Of a DNA stretch of 16,866 nt, positions 1 to 5,942 are shown in pieces. The notes beneath the pieces were generated by a model. The model was not told the DNA's origin, did no database searches, and saw only the letters and a list, made by a program, of their open reading frames with translations. Position 1 is the first letter of the stretch, and every line of letters begins with the position of its first letter. Position numbers and translations under genes: made by a program. This stretch comes from Desulfovibrio sp. OttesenSCG-928-G15 (GTDB taxonomy: Bacteria > Desulfobacterota > Desulfovibrionia > Desulfovibrionales > Desulfovibrionaceae): positions 1 to 16,866 of the forward strand of contig JAJDIC010000046.1 in the NCBI GenBank assembly GCA_030266525.1, given 5' to 3'.

Positions 1-258
1 TACCGGGCAAACCTTGTCAACTGGGGAATGCTGCCCTTTGTGCTGGAAAACGCCGCAGAGGTGGATTTTGCTTACGGCGACAAAGTTGTCATTTGCGGCA
101 TACGCTCTGCCCTGGAGTCGGGCAAGACAGAAGTGGAAGCCGTACTGCAACGGGGTGATACACAAACGCCTCTCCGCCTGCTTCTGCCTGGCCTTACGAA
201 CAACGAGCGGGCAATCATCCTTTCCGGCTGTCTGATCAACAACTACGCGGGAAAATAA
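1..258 (+). CDS. Aconitate hydratase, C-terminal fragment
   Basis: This is the last 85 codons of a gene that begins left of the window, open in frame from base 1 to a TAA stop. The translated start, YRANLVNWGMLPF, matches the conserved NLVNWGMLPF-type segment in the swivel domain of aconitases. Aconitase interconverts citrate and isocitrate through a [4Fe-4S] cluster in the cytoplasmic citric-acid pathway. The active-site cysteines and most of the protein lie outside the window, so the subtype cannot be fixed and no gene symbol is given. The gene converges on the minus-strand response regulator, with about 210 nt of hairpin-rich DNA between them. The family call is fairly secure; a related hydro-lyase of the same superfamily is the main alternative. 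Confidence 0.8.
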   Translation, partial: YRANLVNWGMLPFVLENAAEVDFAYGDKVVICGIRSALESGKTEVEAVLQRGDTQTPLRLLLPGLTNNERAIILSGCLINNYAGK

Positions 259-273
259 CCGTTTTTACCTGTG

Positions 274-299
274 CCCGCCCGCCCATTGCGGGCGGCGGC
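274..299. terminator. GC-rich hairpin downstream of the aconitase gene
   Basis: Bases 274-284 are C-rich and can pair with G-rich 290-299 across a short ATTGC loop, with one or two bulged C residues. The hairpin lies 16 nt after the aconitase stop, where a terminator is expected, but no T tract follows it. Termination is therefore an inference from position and stability only. Confidence 0.35.
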
Positions 300-327
300 G
301 TATCAAAAAGCGGCATAATAACAAGGC

Positions 328-388
328 CGCCTGCAACAAAGGACGGGATATACACGGTGTGTGCATGTCCCGTCCTTTGTTGCAGGCG
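328..388. repeat. Perfect 21-bp inverted repeat between convergent genes
   Basis: Bases 328-348 are the exact reverse complement of 368-388, separated by a 19-nt spacer that has some further self-complementarity (ACAC against GTGT). It lies between the aconitase 3' end and the 3' end of the response regulator. It could serve as a terminator in both directions, but neither side has a run of T directly after the arm. It could equally be a copy of a dispersed palindromic element. Confidence 0.7.
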
Positions 389-467
389 AATTGAATCGCA
401 AGCCAAGAGCGTAGCCTTGCGGCACCTGGTTTGCTTCTTCCAGCCGGACGCGGTTTTTGAAATACCC

Positions 468-1250
468 TTACTGCCTGCTGCGCAGCAGTTTCAGCTCTGC
501 CAGGGCGTCCAGGGTATTCAGGGTCTGGTTGACCCGCCAGTAAAACTCTTCCGCTTCAAACGGTTTGGTTAAAAAGTCGTTTGCCCCGTGTTTGAGGAAC
601 TGGGCCGTAAGCGGACCGGAACCGGTGGAGGAAAGGCCGATAACAGCCATGCGGTTTTCCCTGAACCGGGCGCGTATTTCCTGTACCAGGGTAATGCCGT
701 CCATGCGCGGCATGTTGAAATCCGTAATCACAAGGCGCACGTCGCGGTGTTCTTCCAGCACTTCCAGCGCGTCTACGCCGTCTTTGGCCTCCACGCTTTC
801 AATGCACTGCACTTCCAGCATACGCCGCACGATGGAGCGCTGGGTGTTGGAGTCATCCACGACCAGCGCCTTGACCGCGTAGTTGTCGTGCAGGCGCTGT
901 ACGCTGGAAATGAGCGGCTCAAGGTCGTCGATGGTGCCTTTAAGAAAGTAATCCGACACTCTCTTGTCAAGGAACTTGCGGCGCAAATCCTCGTCAAAGG
1001 TGGCGGCAAGCACCACGCAAGGCACCCCGTTGCCAAGGCACATATCCACGGCTTCGCCGTCCGGCGCGTCAGGCAGGTTCAGGTCCACCACAGCGCCAAA
1101 AAGCTCGTCCCGGAACTCAGCGACAGCGTTTTCTGCTTCCGTGAGCGAATGCACGACGTGCAAATCAAGGGTGGTCAGCGCGGCAAAGCGCTGGGCTATA
1201 ATCTTCGACTGTATGGCGCTGTCTTCCACAATAAGAAGAGAGTTTTTCAT
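468..1250 (-). CDS. Response regulator with two receiver domains and no output domain
   Basis: This 260-residue cytoplasmic signalling protein consists of two CheY-like receiver domains. Domain 1 (about 1-122) has the acidic pair in LIVED (E9, D10), phospho-acceptor D56 in VVDLNLP and lysine K104 in YFLKG. Domain 2 (about 127-250) has VVDD (D132, D133), phospho-acceptor D177 in TDFNMPRMDG and K229 in TKPF. Only a short helical tail follows, with no DNA-binding, GGDEF or EAL domain, so output is probably by protein contact. The ATG at 1250 is chosen because GGAGG sits 4 nt upstream; the frame is open for 31 more codons upstream but has no comparable ribosome site there. No histidine kinase is adjacent, and the hybrid kinase at 10212 is too far away to pair by position alone. 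Other receiver-receiver proteins carry a C-terminal GGDEF domain, so loss of an output domain is possible. Confidence 0.88.
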   Translation of the reverse strand: MKNSLLIVEDSAIQSKIIAQRFAALTTLDLHVVHSLTEAENAVAEFRDELFGAVVDLNLPDAPDGEAVDMCLGNGVPCVVLAATFDEDLRRKFLDKRVSDYFLKGTIDDLEPLISSVQRLHDNYAVKALVVDDSNTQRSIVRRMLEVQCIESVEAKDGVDALEVLEEHRDVRLVITDFNMPRMDGITLVQEIRARFRENRMAVIGLSSTGSGPLTAQFLKHGANDFLTKPFEAEEFYWRVNQTLNTLDALAELKLLRSRQ

Positions 1251-1400
1251 GTATCCTCCGGGTTGCCGAAAGCGTGATGTAAAAGAAATATGTATCACTG
1301 GCCGCACTTGTGCATTCCTCTGCGTGGAGTGCAATGCGCCCATGCTGTCAACTTTTTCTATACCAGATACGAAGCTCCGGTAAAAGCCTTTCAGGGGGGA

Positions 1401-2339
1401 TTATTTAACGAAATCACAAAGTGCGCACAAGGGTATTGCGGCCCTGCCCTTTTCGACCATGGCCCTGCGCATTGCGGTCGCTTTTTTGCCCTGCCACACC
1501 TCAAGCATGCTTTGCTCGCCCAGCGTGCCTAGGGTAACTTTGCCAAGGGCGTCGTTACAACACAAGCTGACCCCGCCGTCCGGCCGGATGATGAACTGTT
1601 TGAAGGGGAGGCGGCATAAGGCCCGGATAGGCCGCGCCGGGGCTTCCCGGTTTGGCGCGCTGCCGCCCCGGCTGCTCAAAACAACATTGGGGTCGCGAAG
1701 CTGGATAATCAGGGTTTTACCCTCAAGCAGCTTTTCCCCTTCCGGGCTGCGACAAAAATCATGAATCTCGCGCACGTTCGAGTGCATTACAGCGTCTGGC
1801 GCGTAGTTATTGATAAAAATACGGTCAAATGACGGCAGAATTTTTCTGTACAGGTCAAGCGTAAGCAAGGTGCCGTTGGTGAACATTCTGATTTTCGCCT
1901 TGGGCAACCGCTTCCTCGCCTCAGCGGCAAAATCCGGCAGACGCTTGTCCAGAAGCGGCTCGTTGTTGGAGTGTAGCGAAAGACTCCCTCGAAAATGCAG
2001 GCCCGAAAGCTCGGCCAGAATGGCCTCGTACAACGCTTCGGTCATGCGGGCATAAGGCCGCTGGGGCGCATTGCGGTTTACGCCGCAAAAGGCGCAGGTG
2101 CCGTTACAGCGATTGTGCGTTTCCAGTTCAATGTGGGAAAAAAGCGGCATATCGGGGCGTTGCATGAACGAATCGATAAATCCCCGGTGTTTTTTATCCA
2201 GGGTCATGCCCTTCAACCAGTAGTCCAGGTGTGATGCGAAGCGGGGAAACATCCGACGCAGCAGTGTTCCCTCCTTTTTCCAGCGGTCTTCATATATAAT
2301 CAGCCCGCTTCCTGTTTTTTTCCTGCCCGTATTTTCCAC
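1401..2339 (-). CDS. Radical SAM protein with C-terminal SPASM-type domain
   Basis: This 312-residue protein has the radical SAM cluster motif CxxxCxxC (C78, C82, C85 in RCNGTCAFC), which binds a [4Fe-4S] cluster and cleaves S-adenosylmethionine. A second cysteine set, C242 in LCRLPF, C260 and C261 in SLCCND, and C305 and C308 in CALC close to the C-terminus, fits a single auxiliary cluster of the SPASM/Twitch type. SPASM proteins modify peptides or act as cofactor or maturation enzymes, but no small peptide substrate gene is visible beside it, so the substrate is unknown. The annotated start is GTG at 2339; an ATG at 2252 (residue 30) is possible, and a GGAGG lies about 17 nt before it, further than usual. 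The next upstream minus-strand gene is the lipoprotein, 137 nt away with a terminator-like hairpin between, so they are probably separate transcripts. Confidence 0.85.
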   Translation of the reverse strand: MENTGRKKTGSGLIIYEDRWKKEGTLLRRMFPRFASHLDYWLKGMTLDKKHRGFIDSFMQRPDMPLFSHIELETHNRCNGTCAFCGVNRNAPQRPYARMTEALYEAILAELSGLHFRGSLSLHSNNEPLLDKRLPDFAAEARKRLPKAKIRMFTNGTLLTLDLYRKILPSFDRIFINNYAPDAVMHSNVREIHDFCRSPEGEKLLEGKTLIIQLRDPNVVLSSRGGSAPNREAPARPIRALCRLPFKQFIIRPDGGVSLCCNDALGKVTLGTLGEQSMLEVWQGKKATAMRRAMVEKGRAAIPLCALCDFVK

Positions 2340-2350
2340 AGCCCTGCCCC

Positions 2351-2380
2351 AAAAGACGAAAACGGCCGCCAGAGCCGTTT
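2351..2380 (-). terminator. Terminator-like hairpin after the lipoprotein gene
   Basis: Bases 2360-2366 (AAACGGC) pair with 2374-2380 (GCCGTTT) over a 7-nt loop. Read on the minus strand, the hairpin is followed by the T-rich TCGTCTTTT (2359-2351). It lies about 100 nt past the stop of the lipoprotein gene and just before the start of the radical SAM gene. The T tract is interrupted, so efficiency is uncertain. Confidence 0.5.
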
Positions 2381-2476
2381 CGCTATGCGTTTATGTAGGT
2401 ACGTTGTGTCACAATTGCTTGTTTTCCAGGTGCGATCTTTTCCCCGAAGCACCCCGATAAAGTATTCTGCAAGGAC

Positions 2477-2989
2477 TTACAAGGGCAAAGGCCGCTCCTT
2501 TTCAAGCGCGGTATAGATCTTCCGTAGTCTGTCCGCAAGGTTGCCGCCCTTACGTACCACTTTGCAGCCCCCGCTTACCAGTTCGCCCTTTTGCCGAGCG
2601 CATACTTCGTCAATAACCCCTTCTTCGGAAGCTATATAGGTAACAACAATGGATTCCGGCGAAACCGTGCCTTTGTCGTCGACCAGATAGCGCAGTTCAA
2701 GGCGGGCCGTATTCACTTTGGGAATGTCCCAGGGATTGTCCTGCTCAAGGGGCGAGTCCCAAAACTCCGTGGCCACAATGCCGCTGGCGGAAACCAGCGT
2801 ACCGTTTGAGCCGCCCTCTTCCTGCCCCCAACTGGTCATCGTAAAATGGGAATACCCGTCAAATAGTCTGCCGATGGTGGTTTCTTCCTTCAGCTTGACC
2901 GGACTGTTCTTGACCTTGCCAATCGGATTACCGGAACAGCCCCACAGCAACAGCAGGCTCAGACAGAGTAGAAAACGCGGTATAATCAC
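2477..2989 (-). CDS. Small predicted lipoprotein, function unknown
   Basis: This is a 170-residue protein with a classical lipoprotein signal: positive R5, a hydrophobic stretch over residues 6-16, and a lipobox LWGC with the acylated cysteine at C18. Serine at +2 suggests outer-membrane sorting if the enterobacterial rule holds. The mature part is mixed beta and polar, and two cysteines (C130, C142) could form a disulfide in the periplasm. I do not recognise the family. The start is GTG at 2989, with AAGGGA six nt upstream. It is transcribed away from the secreted coiled-coil gene across a 375-nt divergent region, so the two envelope genes may share control signals, though nothing shows a common function. 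A cell-envelope location is well supported; the role is open. Confidence 0.75.
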   Translation of the reverse strand: MIIPRFLLCLSLLLLWGCSGNPIGKVKNSPVKLKEETTIGRLFDGYSHFTMTSWGQEEGGSNGTLVSASGIVATEFWDSPLEQDNPWDIPKVNTARLELRYLVDDKGTVSPESIVVTYIASEEGVIDEVCARQKGELVSGGCKVVRKGGNLADRLRKIYTALEKERPLPL

Positions 2990-3364
2990 TGGCTATCCCT
3001 TGTGTGTATATAAAGGCGTAAAAACCCCGGGCGCTAAAAACACTCCAGGCAGTCGCTGTACGGCAGACAAGGCTTGCCTGCGCCTCCGGGCGGCAGGTAT
3101 GTATGGAAAAAACCTTGCGCGCATTGCAAAAGTACGGTGCTTTGATAAAAATATCCTGAATATCTTGTATATAAAGTAAAATGACGCTGCTGCATTGTCA
3201 ACGGCAAAGCTATACACACGGCAGCACGCCCAGTACCTGCCGCGCTGCTTGACATGAGCCGACTTTTCATCCAAGCCTGATGGCACAAATTGTATATGTT
3301 TTGCACGCGGCAGGCCGCCTGCCGCGCTTTTCCCGTAATGCCGTACCCTGTTTGGAGAACCAAT
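2990..3364. other. Divergent non-coding region of 375 nt
   Basis: This gap lies between the starts of the lipoprotein gene (minus) and the secreted coiled-coil gene (plus). Reading frames here have no plausible ribosome sites or protein-like composition and are judged non-coding. The centre, about 3130-3180, is A+T-rich (for example TGTATATAAAG), which suits promoters in both directions, but no convincing -35/-10 pair could be placed. A strong hairpin occupies 3306-3326. Confidence 0.6.
3306..3326 (+). promoter_or_regulatory. Strong leader hairpin ahead of the coiled-coil gene
   Basis: Nine bases at 3306-3314 (CGCGGCAGG) pair perfectly with 3318-3326 (CCTGCCGCG) over a 3-nt CCG loop, and CTTTT follows directly. 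The shape resembles a short intrinsic terminator, yet it lies about 38 nt upstream of the start codon, inside the probable mRNA leader. It could attenuate transcription or stabilise the 5' end, or terminate transcription started further upstream. Confidence 0.45.
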
Positions 3365-4486
3365 ATGACCATGCAACGCCTGATTTGCGCCGCCATGCTG
3401 CTTGGCCTGCTCCTGGCCGTGCCTGCAAAGGCCGATATCAACACCATGTTCAGCCAGCTTTCAGACAAGGTAAACGACTACCTTGACCTGAACACCCGCT
3501 TTGACAAGGCAGAGGAAGACTCCTGGTTTCCCAAACCCTTTACCGACACAAAAAGCTCTGTCGGCGACGACCTGAACGATCTTTTGGACAAGGCCCTGGA
3601 ATGCCTTCTGGACGACAGTCTGGTGGAAAAACGCCACCTTATCACCAAACTTTTTGAGGAGAACAGCAATCTGGAAGACAAGATTGCTGACCTGAAAATG
3701 CAGCGCATGGTCGTGCCCGAAGAAAAAAAGGCCTATGAAGTCTGGAAAGACGACGCCAAGGATGTTGAAGAAAAAATAGAGCGCGACCACACACAGATAA
3801 AACTGAACAAAGAGCGCATCGAATCGGAAAAACAGAATATCCGCATTCGCCTGGCCCGCTCCGGGGTTGAGCTTTCCAAGGAAGAAGTGGACAGCCTCGT
3901 GAACACGGTTACCGGCACAGACACCCTGCAGGCCATGGTGGTTCTGAAAAACGTGCAGGCCATCCTGGAAAAACTCAAGGGAATCATGGCCAAGGAAAAC
4001 GAGAACATCCACATCGCCAAAAAATATTACGGGCTTTTCCTGCTTGCCACCCAGGCCTATGACCGCCAGATAGCGATTTTTGAAGACCGCATCACCAGCG
4101 TGTATCTGCCGAAACTGGCAGACCTCAGAAGCGAAAACAAAAAACTCATGGCGGAAACCGAAGCCAAGGTGAACGAGGACGAAACTTACCGTAACAACCT
4201 CAAAGCCCAGCACATTACCGAAGAAGCCGCCGAACTGTACGAAAAGGTACTCAAGGAACAGCACAGCACCCTGAAGCACCGCCGCAAAACCGTAGGCAAA
4301 ATTCTGGAGCGGGCGCAAAACACCTATAAAACCGTTTCCATAGCCCACAACCTCTACGACACCATGAGCGAAGGCCTGAACAGCTACCAAAGCCTGATGA
4401 GCCTGAAACTCATAGACCCCGTCCCCTTCAAGAACAAGGACATGGAAGCCAAGTTCATGGAACTGACCCAGAAAATGCGGGAGTAG
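3365..4486 (+). CDS. Secreted coiled-coil protein, function unknown
   Basis: This 373-residue protein has a Sec signal peptide: MTMQRL, then a hydrophobic core over residues 8-19, then cleavage after PAKA (A23), leaving a mature protein starting at D24. No lipobox is present, so it is probably soluble in the periplasm or exported further. The mature chain is almost entirely charged, helical and rich in E, K, D and L, with long coiled-coil-like stretches at about 95-165 and 240-340. There is a conserved-looking patch around GVELSKEEVDSLVNTVTG, then AKKYYGLFLLATQAYDRQIAIF and VYLPKLADL. I have only a faint memory of similar unnamed proteins elsewhere in Proteobacteria and assign no function. 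ATG 3365 is preferred because GGAG sits 7 nt upstream; ATG 3371 is an alternative. An upstream in-frame start near 3290 lacks a ribosome site and would spoil the signal peptide. It is a single-gene unit ended by a strong hairpin. Confidence 0.8.
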   Translation: MTMQRLICAAMLLGLLLAVPAKADINTMFSQLSDKVNDYLDLNTRFDKAEEDSWFPKPFTDTKSSVGDDLNDLLDKALECLLDDSLVEKRHLITKLFEENSNLEDKIADLKMQRMVVPEEKKAYEVWKDDAKDVEEKIERDHTQIKLNKERIESEKQNIRIRLARSGVELSKEEVDSLVNTVTGTDTLQAMVVLKNVQAILEKLKGIMAKENENIHIAKKYYGLFLLATQAYDRQIAIFEDRITSVYLPKLADLRSENKKLMAETEAKVNEDETYRNNLKAQHITEEAAELYEKVLKEQHSTLKHRRKTVGKILERAQNTYKTVSIAHNLYDTMSEGLNSYQSLMSLKLIDPVPFKNKDMEAKFMELTQKMRE

Positions 4487-4516
4487 GCAGGCGCCAAAGC
4501 CCAACCTTCCTCTCAG

Positions 4517-4577
4517 GGCGCAAATAAGCAGCCCCCGGCAAAGCGACACCATTGCCGGGGGCTGCTGTATTTGCGCC
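4517..4577 (+). terminator. Long stem-loop terminator after the coiled-coil gene
   Basis: Bases 4517-4541 pair with 4552-4577, giving about 25 bp with a single bulged G at 4567. The core AGCAGCCCCCGGCAA (4527-4541) matches perfectly with 4552-4566, closed by a 10-nt loop. It starts 30 nt after the stop codon. The 3' side reads GTATTTG rather than a pure T run, but its position and stability strongly suggest a transcription end or 3' stabiliser. Confidence 0.7.
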
Positions 4578-4680
4578 TGCCGTCCATACGCGCGAAGCAA
4601 TCTCGCTCCTGCGTCTGCCGCCCATAGAAAGGGGAGCGAAGCAATCCCTTTTTTCTTCTCCCCAAAGACGGCAACACGCC
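4578..4680. repeat. Degenerate direct repeat with GCGAAGCAATC core
   Basis: Two copies of GCGAAGCAATC occur at 4592-4602 and 4636-4646, each preceded by a CTGCCGYCCATA-like segment, so the unit is about 42-44 bp and imperfect. A diverged relative, AAAGGGAACGAAGCAAACC, sits at about 14986-15004 before the second palindrome in this window. Motifs of the type GCGAAGCAATC are known in dispersed, intergenic REP-like elements of many bacteria. Assigning this copy to such a family is inference. Confidence 0.5.
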
Positions 4681-4749
4681 GTTTTAAACAGCGAGTTTTT
4701 TCGTATGGCGCAGCAACGCGGCCATACGGAAAAAATCGCTGTTTAAAAC
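4681..4749. repeat. Palindromic repeat A, overlapping the DinB-like stop codon
   Basis: The left arm 4681-4709 and right arm 4721-4749 are near-perfect inverted repeats of 29 bp, differing only by single-base bulges around the T6/A6 tract, with an 11-nt loop containing GCAGCAACGC. The right arm covers the last bases and stop codon of the minus-strand DinB-like gene. The loop core and the CGGAAAAA...TC.GC.TTT right half recur in repeat B at 15042-15165. It may act as a terminator between the convergent genes and is also likely a member of a dispersed repeat family. Confidence 0.75.
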
Positions 4750-5222
4750 ACGCCGGGGAGGTTGTTTTGGCGCAACGCCGCATCAGCACTGCCGAGGTGA
4801 TACATATTGTGCGATCCGATGAGCGAGAGGGTAGCGGCATGGGTCATGTCTGCACCAAGGCGCTTGGAAAGGCCTTCGTGTTTTTCTGCCAGCTTTGCGT
4901 CGTCAAGGCTTGCAACATAGGCTTCAACCCTGGCTTTGCACTCGGACATGAAGGCGCTTACCGCTTCTTTGGCGGGCGCATTCGCGGGCACTTCTTTCAA
5001 GGAAATAATCGCTTCACTGAAAGGACTTTGCGCTTCCTTCTCTTCCGGGCCGCGCAGGAAGAAGTCTACCGCGCCGAAAGCGTGTAAAACCTGCTGGCCG
5101 ACGGGCCATTTTCCGTAAGGGGCGTTCCAGATGTTGTCGGGGCAGGCTTTGATAAATGCCTCCATGAGGGAAAAAGAGCGCATAACGCCACCGGCGAGGC
5201 TTTGGGTAATCGTGTTTGCCAT
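4743..5222 (-). CDS. DinB-like (four-helix) protein
   Basis: This is a 159-residue cytoplasmic protein. The pattern, a helix with KWPVGQQVLHAFGAVDFFL containing H47, and near the C-terminus SHNMYHLGSADAALRQ with H138 and H142, matches the three-histidine metal site of the DinB/YfiT four-helix superfamily. Such proteins are often metal-dependent, and some members are thiol transferases or damage-inducible proteins of unknown role. Activity cannot be deduced here. ATG 5222 has GGAGA five nt upstream, which fixes the start. The gene is alone on the minus strand, diverges from the yraN block, and its stop lies within palindromic repeat A. A sigma-70-like promoter is proposed at 5294-5321. Superfamily membership is fairly confident, function is not. 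Confidence 0.75.
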   Translation of the reverse strand: MANTITQSLAGGVMRSFSLMEAFIKACPDNIWNAPYGKWPVGQQVLHAFGAVDFFLRGPEEKEAQSPFSEAIISLKEVPANAPAKEAVSAFMSECKARVEAYVASLDDAKLAEKHEGLSKRLGADMTHAATLSLIGSHNMYHLGSADAALRQNNLPGVF

Positions 5223-5274
5223 GGTGTTCTCCTTATTGGACTATTGTCAGGTACAGGGTGTCGGAAAAGGGTCT

Positions 5275-5289
5275 GATGCATGATGCATC
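5275..5289. promoter_or_regulatory. 15-bp odd palindrome, possible operator
   Basis: GATGCAT at 5275-5281 mirrors ATGCATC at 5283-5289 about a central G. It overlaps the predicted transcription start of the DinB-like gene and lies about 100 nt upstream of yraN. The location suits a repressor site, but no regulator is known and a 7-bp half-site can occur by chance. Confidence 0.3.
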
Positions 5290-5293
5290 CCAT

Positions 5294-5321
5294 AAAATAA
5301 GTCTTTTCTCCATACTGGCAA
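5294..5321 (-). promoter_or_regulatory. Candidate sigma-70 promoter of the DinB-like gene
   Basis: On the minus strand TTGCCA (5321-5316) is followed after 16 nt by TATTTT (5299-5294), matching 5/6 and 4/6 of the -35 and -10 consensus. Transcription would start near 5287, giving a leader of about 65 nt. This is a pattern match only. Confidence 0.35.
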
Positions 5322-5390
5322 GATGGGAAAACAGGCCGCAAGCGCACCTTTTTCCTTGCCAGCGCTGGGGGGCTTTGGCAGTATCCCTGC

Positions 5391-5942
5391 ATGGGAGTTC
5401 GCAAAATACCAGCTGCCCCCCATCTTGTTGTGGGTTCACGGGGGGAAGAGGAAGCCGTCCGCTTTCTTGTCGGCCTCGGGTGGCGTATTGTACACCGCAA
5501 CTGGCGGCCCGGGGGCGCCCTTCGCGGGCTGGAACTGGATATTGTGGCCCGGGACGGCTCAACGCTTGTGTTTGTTGAAGTAAAAACCCGCACCGCCCCC
5601 GGCCCCCGAAGCGAAACCCGGACGAATTTCGGCTTTACCGAGCAAAAAAAACAGCGCCTGGTCAAAGCTGCCGGGCTATACCTTTCCGCGTATGATCTGT
5701 GGTCTGCCCCGTGCAGATTTGATCTCGTCTGCCTTGCCCCTTCCAGCGCGGCAGGCAGGGCGGACAAAACAGGCTTCGCAGACAAAACGGACGCACCGCA
5801 CGCCGCAAACACAGTGTTGCCATCGGGCGCACGGGGCGAATACGGCGGCCCGCCCGGCGGGCATATTCTGGAGCATTATAGCAATGTCATCGAAATCGGG
5901 CACTCTGTGGATAGTGGCAACGCCGCTTGGCAACCCTGGTGA
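5391..5942 (+). CDS. yraN: YraN/UPF0102 family nuclease-like protein
   Basis: This 183-residue cytoplasmic protein has a restriction-endonuclease-like fold. The signature residues are a helix GSRGEEEAVRFL (E19 and E20), LELDIVARDG with D50, and FVEVKTR with E63 and K65, the D...ExK-type metal site of UPF0102. The biological role of this family is not settled; links to DNA processing have been proposed. Family members are usually about 120 residues. Here a Gly/Ala/Asp/Thr-rich insertion of about 40 residues (about 123-163) separates RFDLVCLAP from a C-terminal HILEHYSNVIEIG that resembles the usual family end. The start ATG 5391 has no good ribosome site, so a start downstream is possible, though G15-E19 should be retained. 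The 3' end overlaps rsmI by 59 nt in another frame. It is probably the first gene of a long plus-strand block. Confidence 0.85.
   Translation: MGVRKIPAAPHLVVGSRGEEEAVRFLVGLGWRIVHRNWRPGGALRGLELDIVARDGSTLVFVEVKTRTAPGPRSETRTNFGFTEQKKQRLVKAAGLYLSAYDLWSAPCRFDLVCLAPSSAAGRADKTGFADKTDAPHAANTVLPSGARGEYGGPPGGHILEHYSNVIEIGHSVDSGNAAWQPW

Noticed and set aside
588..1277. A 229-codon plus-strand frame opposite the response regulator
   Set aside because: The minus-strand gene has clear receiver motifs and a strong ribosome site; the antisense frame has no recognisable domain.
1299..1314. A sigma-54-like GG-N10-GC pattern (TGGCCGCACTTGTGCA) on the plus strand
   Set aside because: It points into the antisense of the radical SAM gene with no plus-strand gene downstream, and the -24/-12 halves match only partly.
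1323..1351. TTGACA on the minus strand upstream of the response regulator
   Set aside because: No acceptable -10 hexamer occurs 16-18 nt downstream, so a promoter could not be supported.
3249..3290. TTGACA on the plus strand before the coiled-coil gene
   Set aside because: The expected -10 position reads CAAGCC or similar, with no TATAAT-like match, so it was not listed as a promoter.
3034..3468. Long minus-strand reading frames across the divergent region and the start of the coiled-coil gene
   Set aside because: They lack ribosome sites and protein-like composition, and overlap the well-supported signal-peptide gene; treated as chance frames.
3461..4840. A 459-codon open frame opposite the coiled-coil gene
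   Set aside because: It is an antisense shadow rich in Phe, Val and His produced by the Glu/Lys-rich codons of the real gene, and it runs through the terminator and repeat A.
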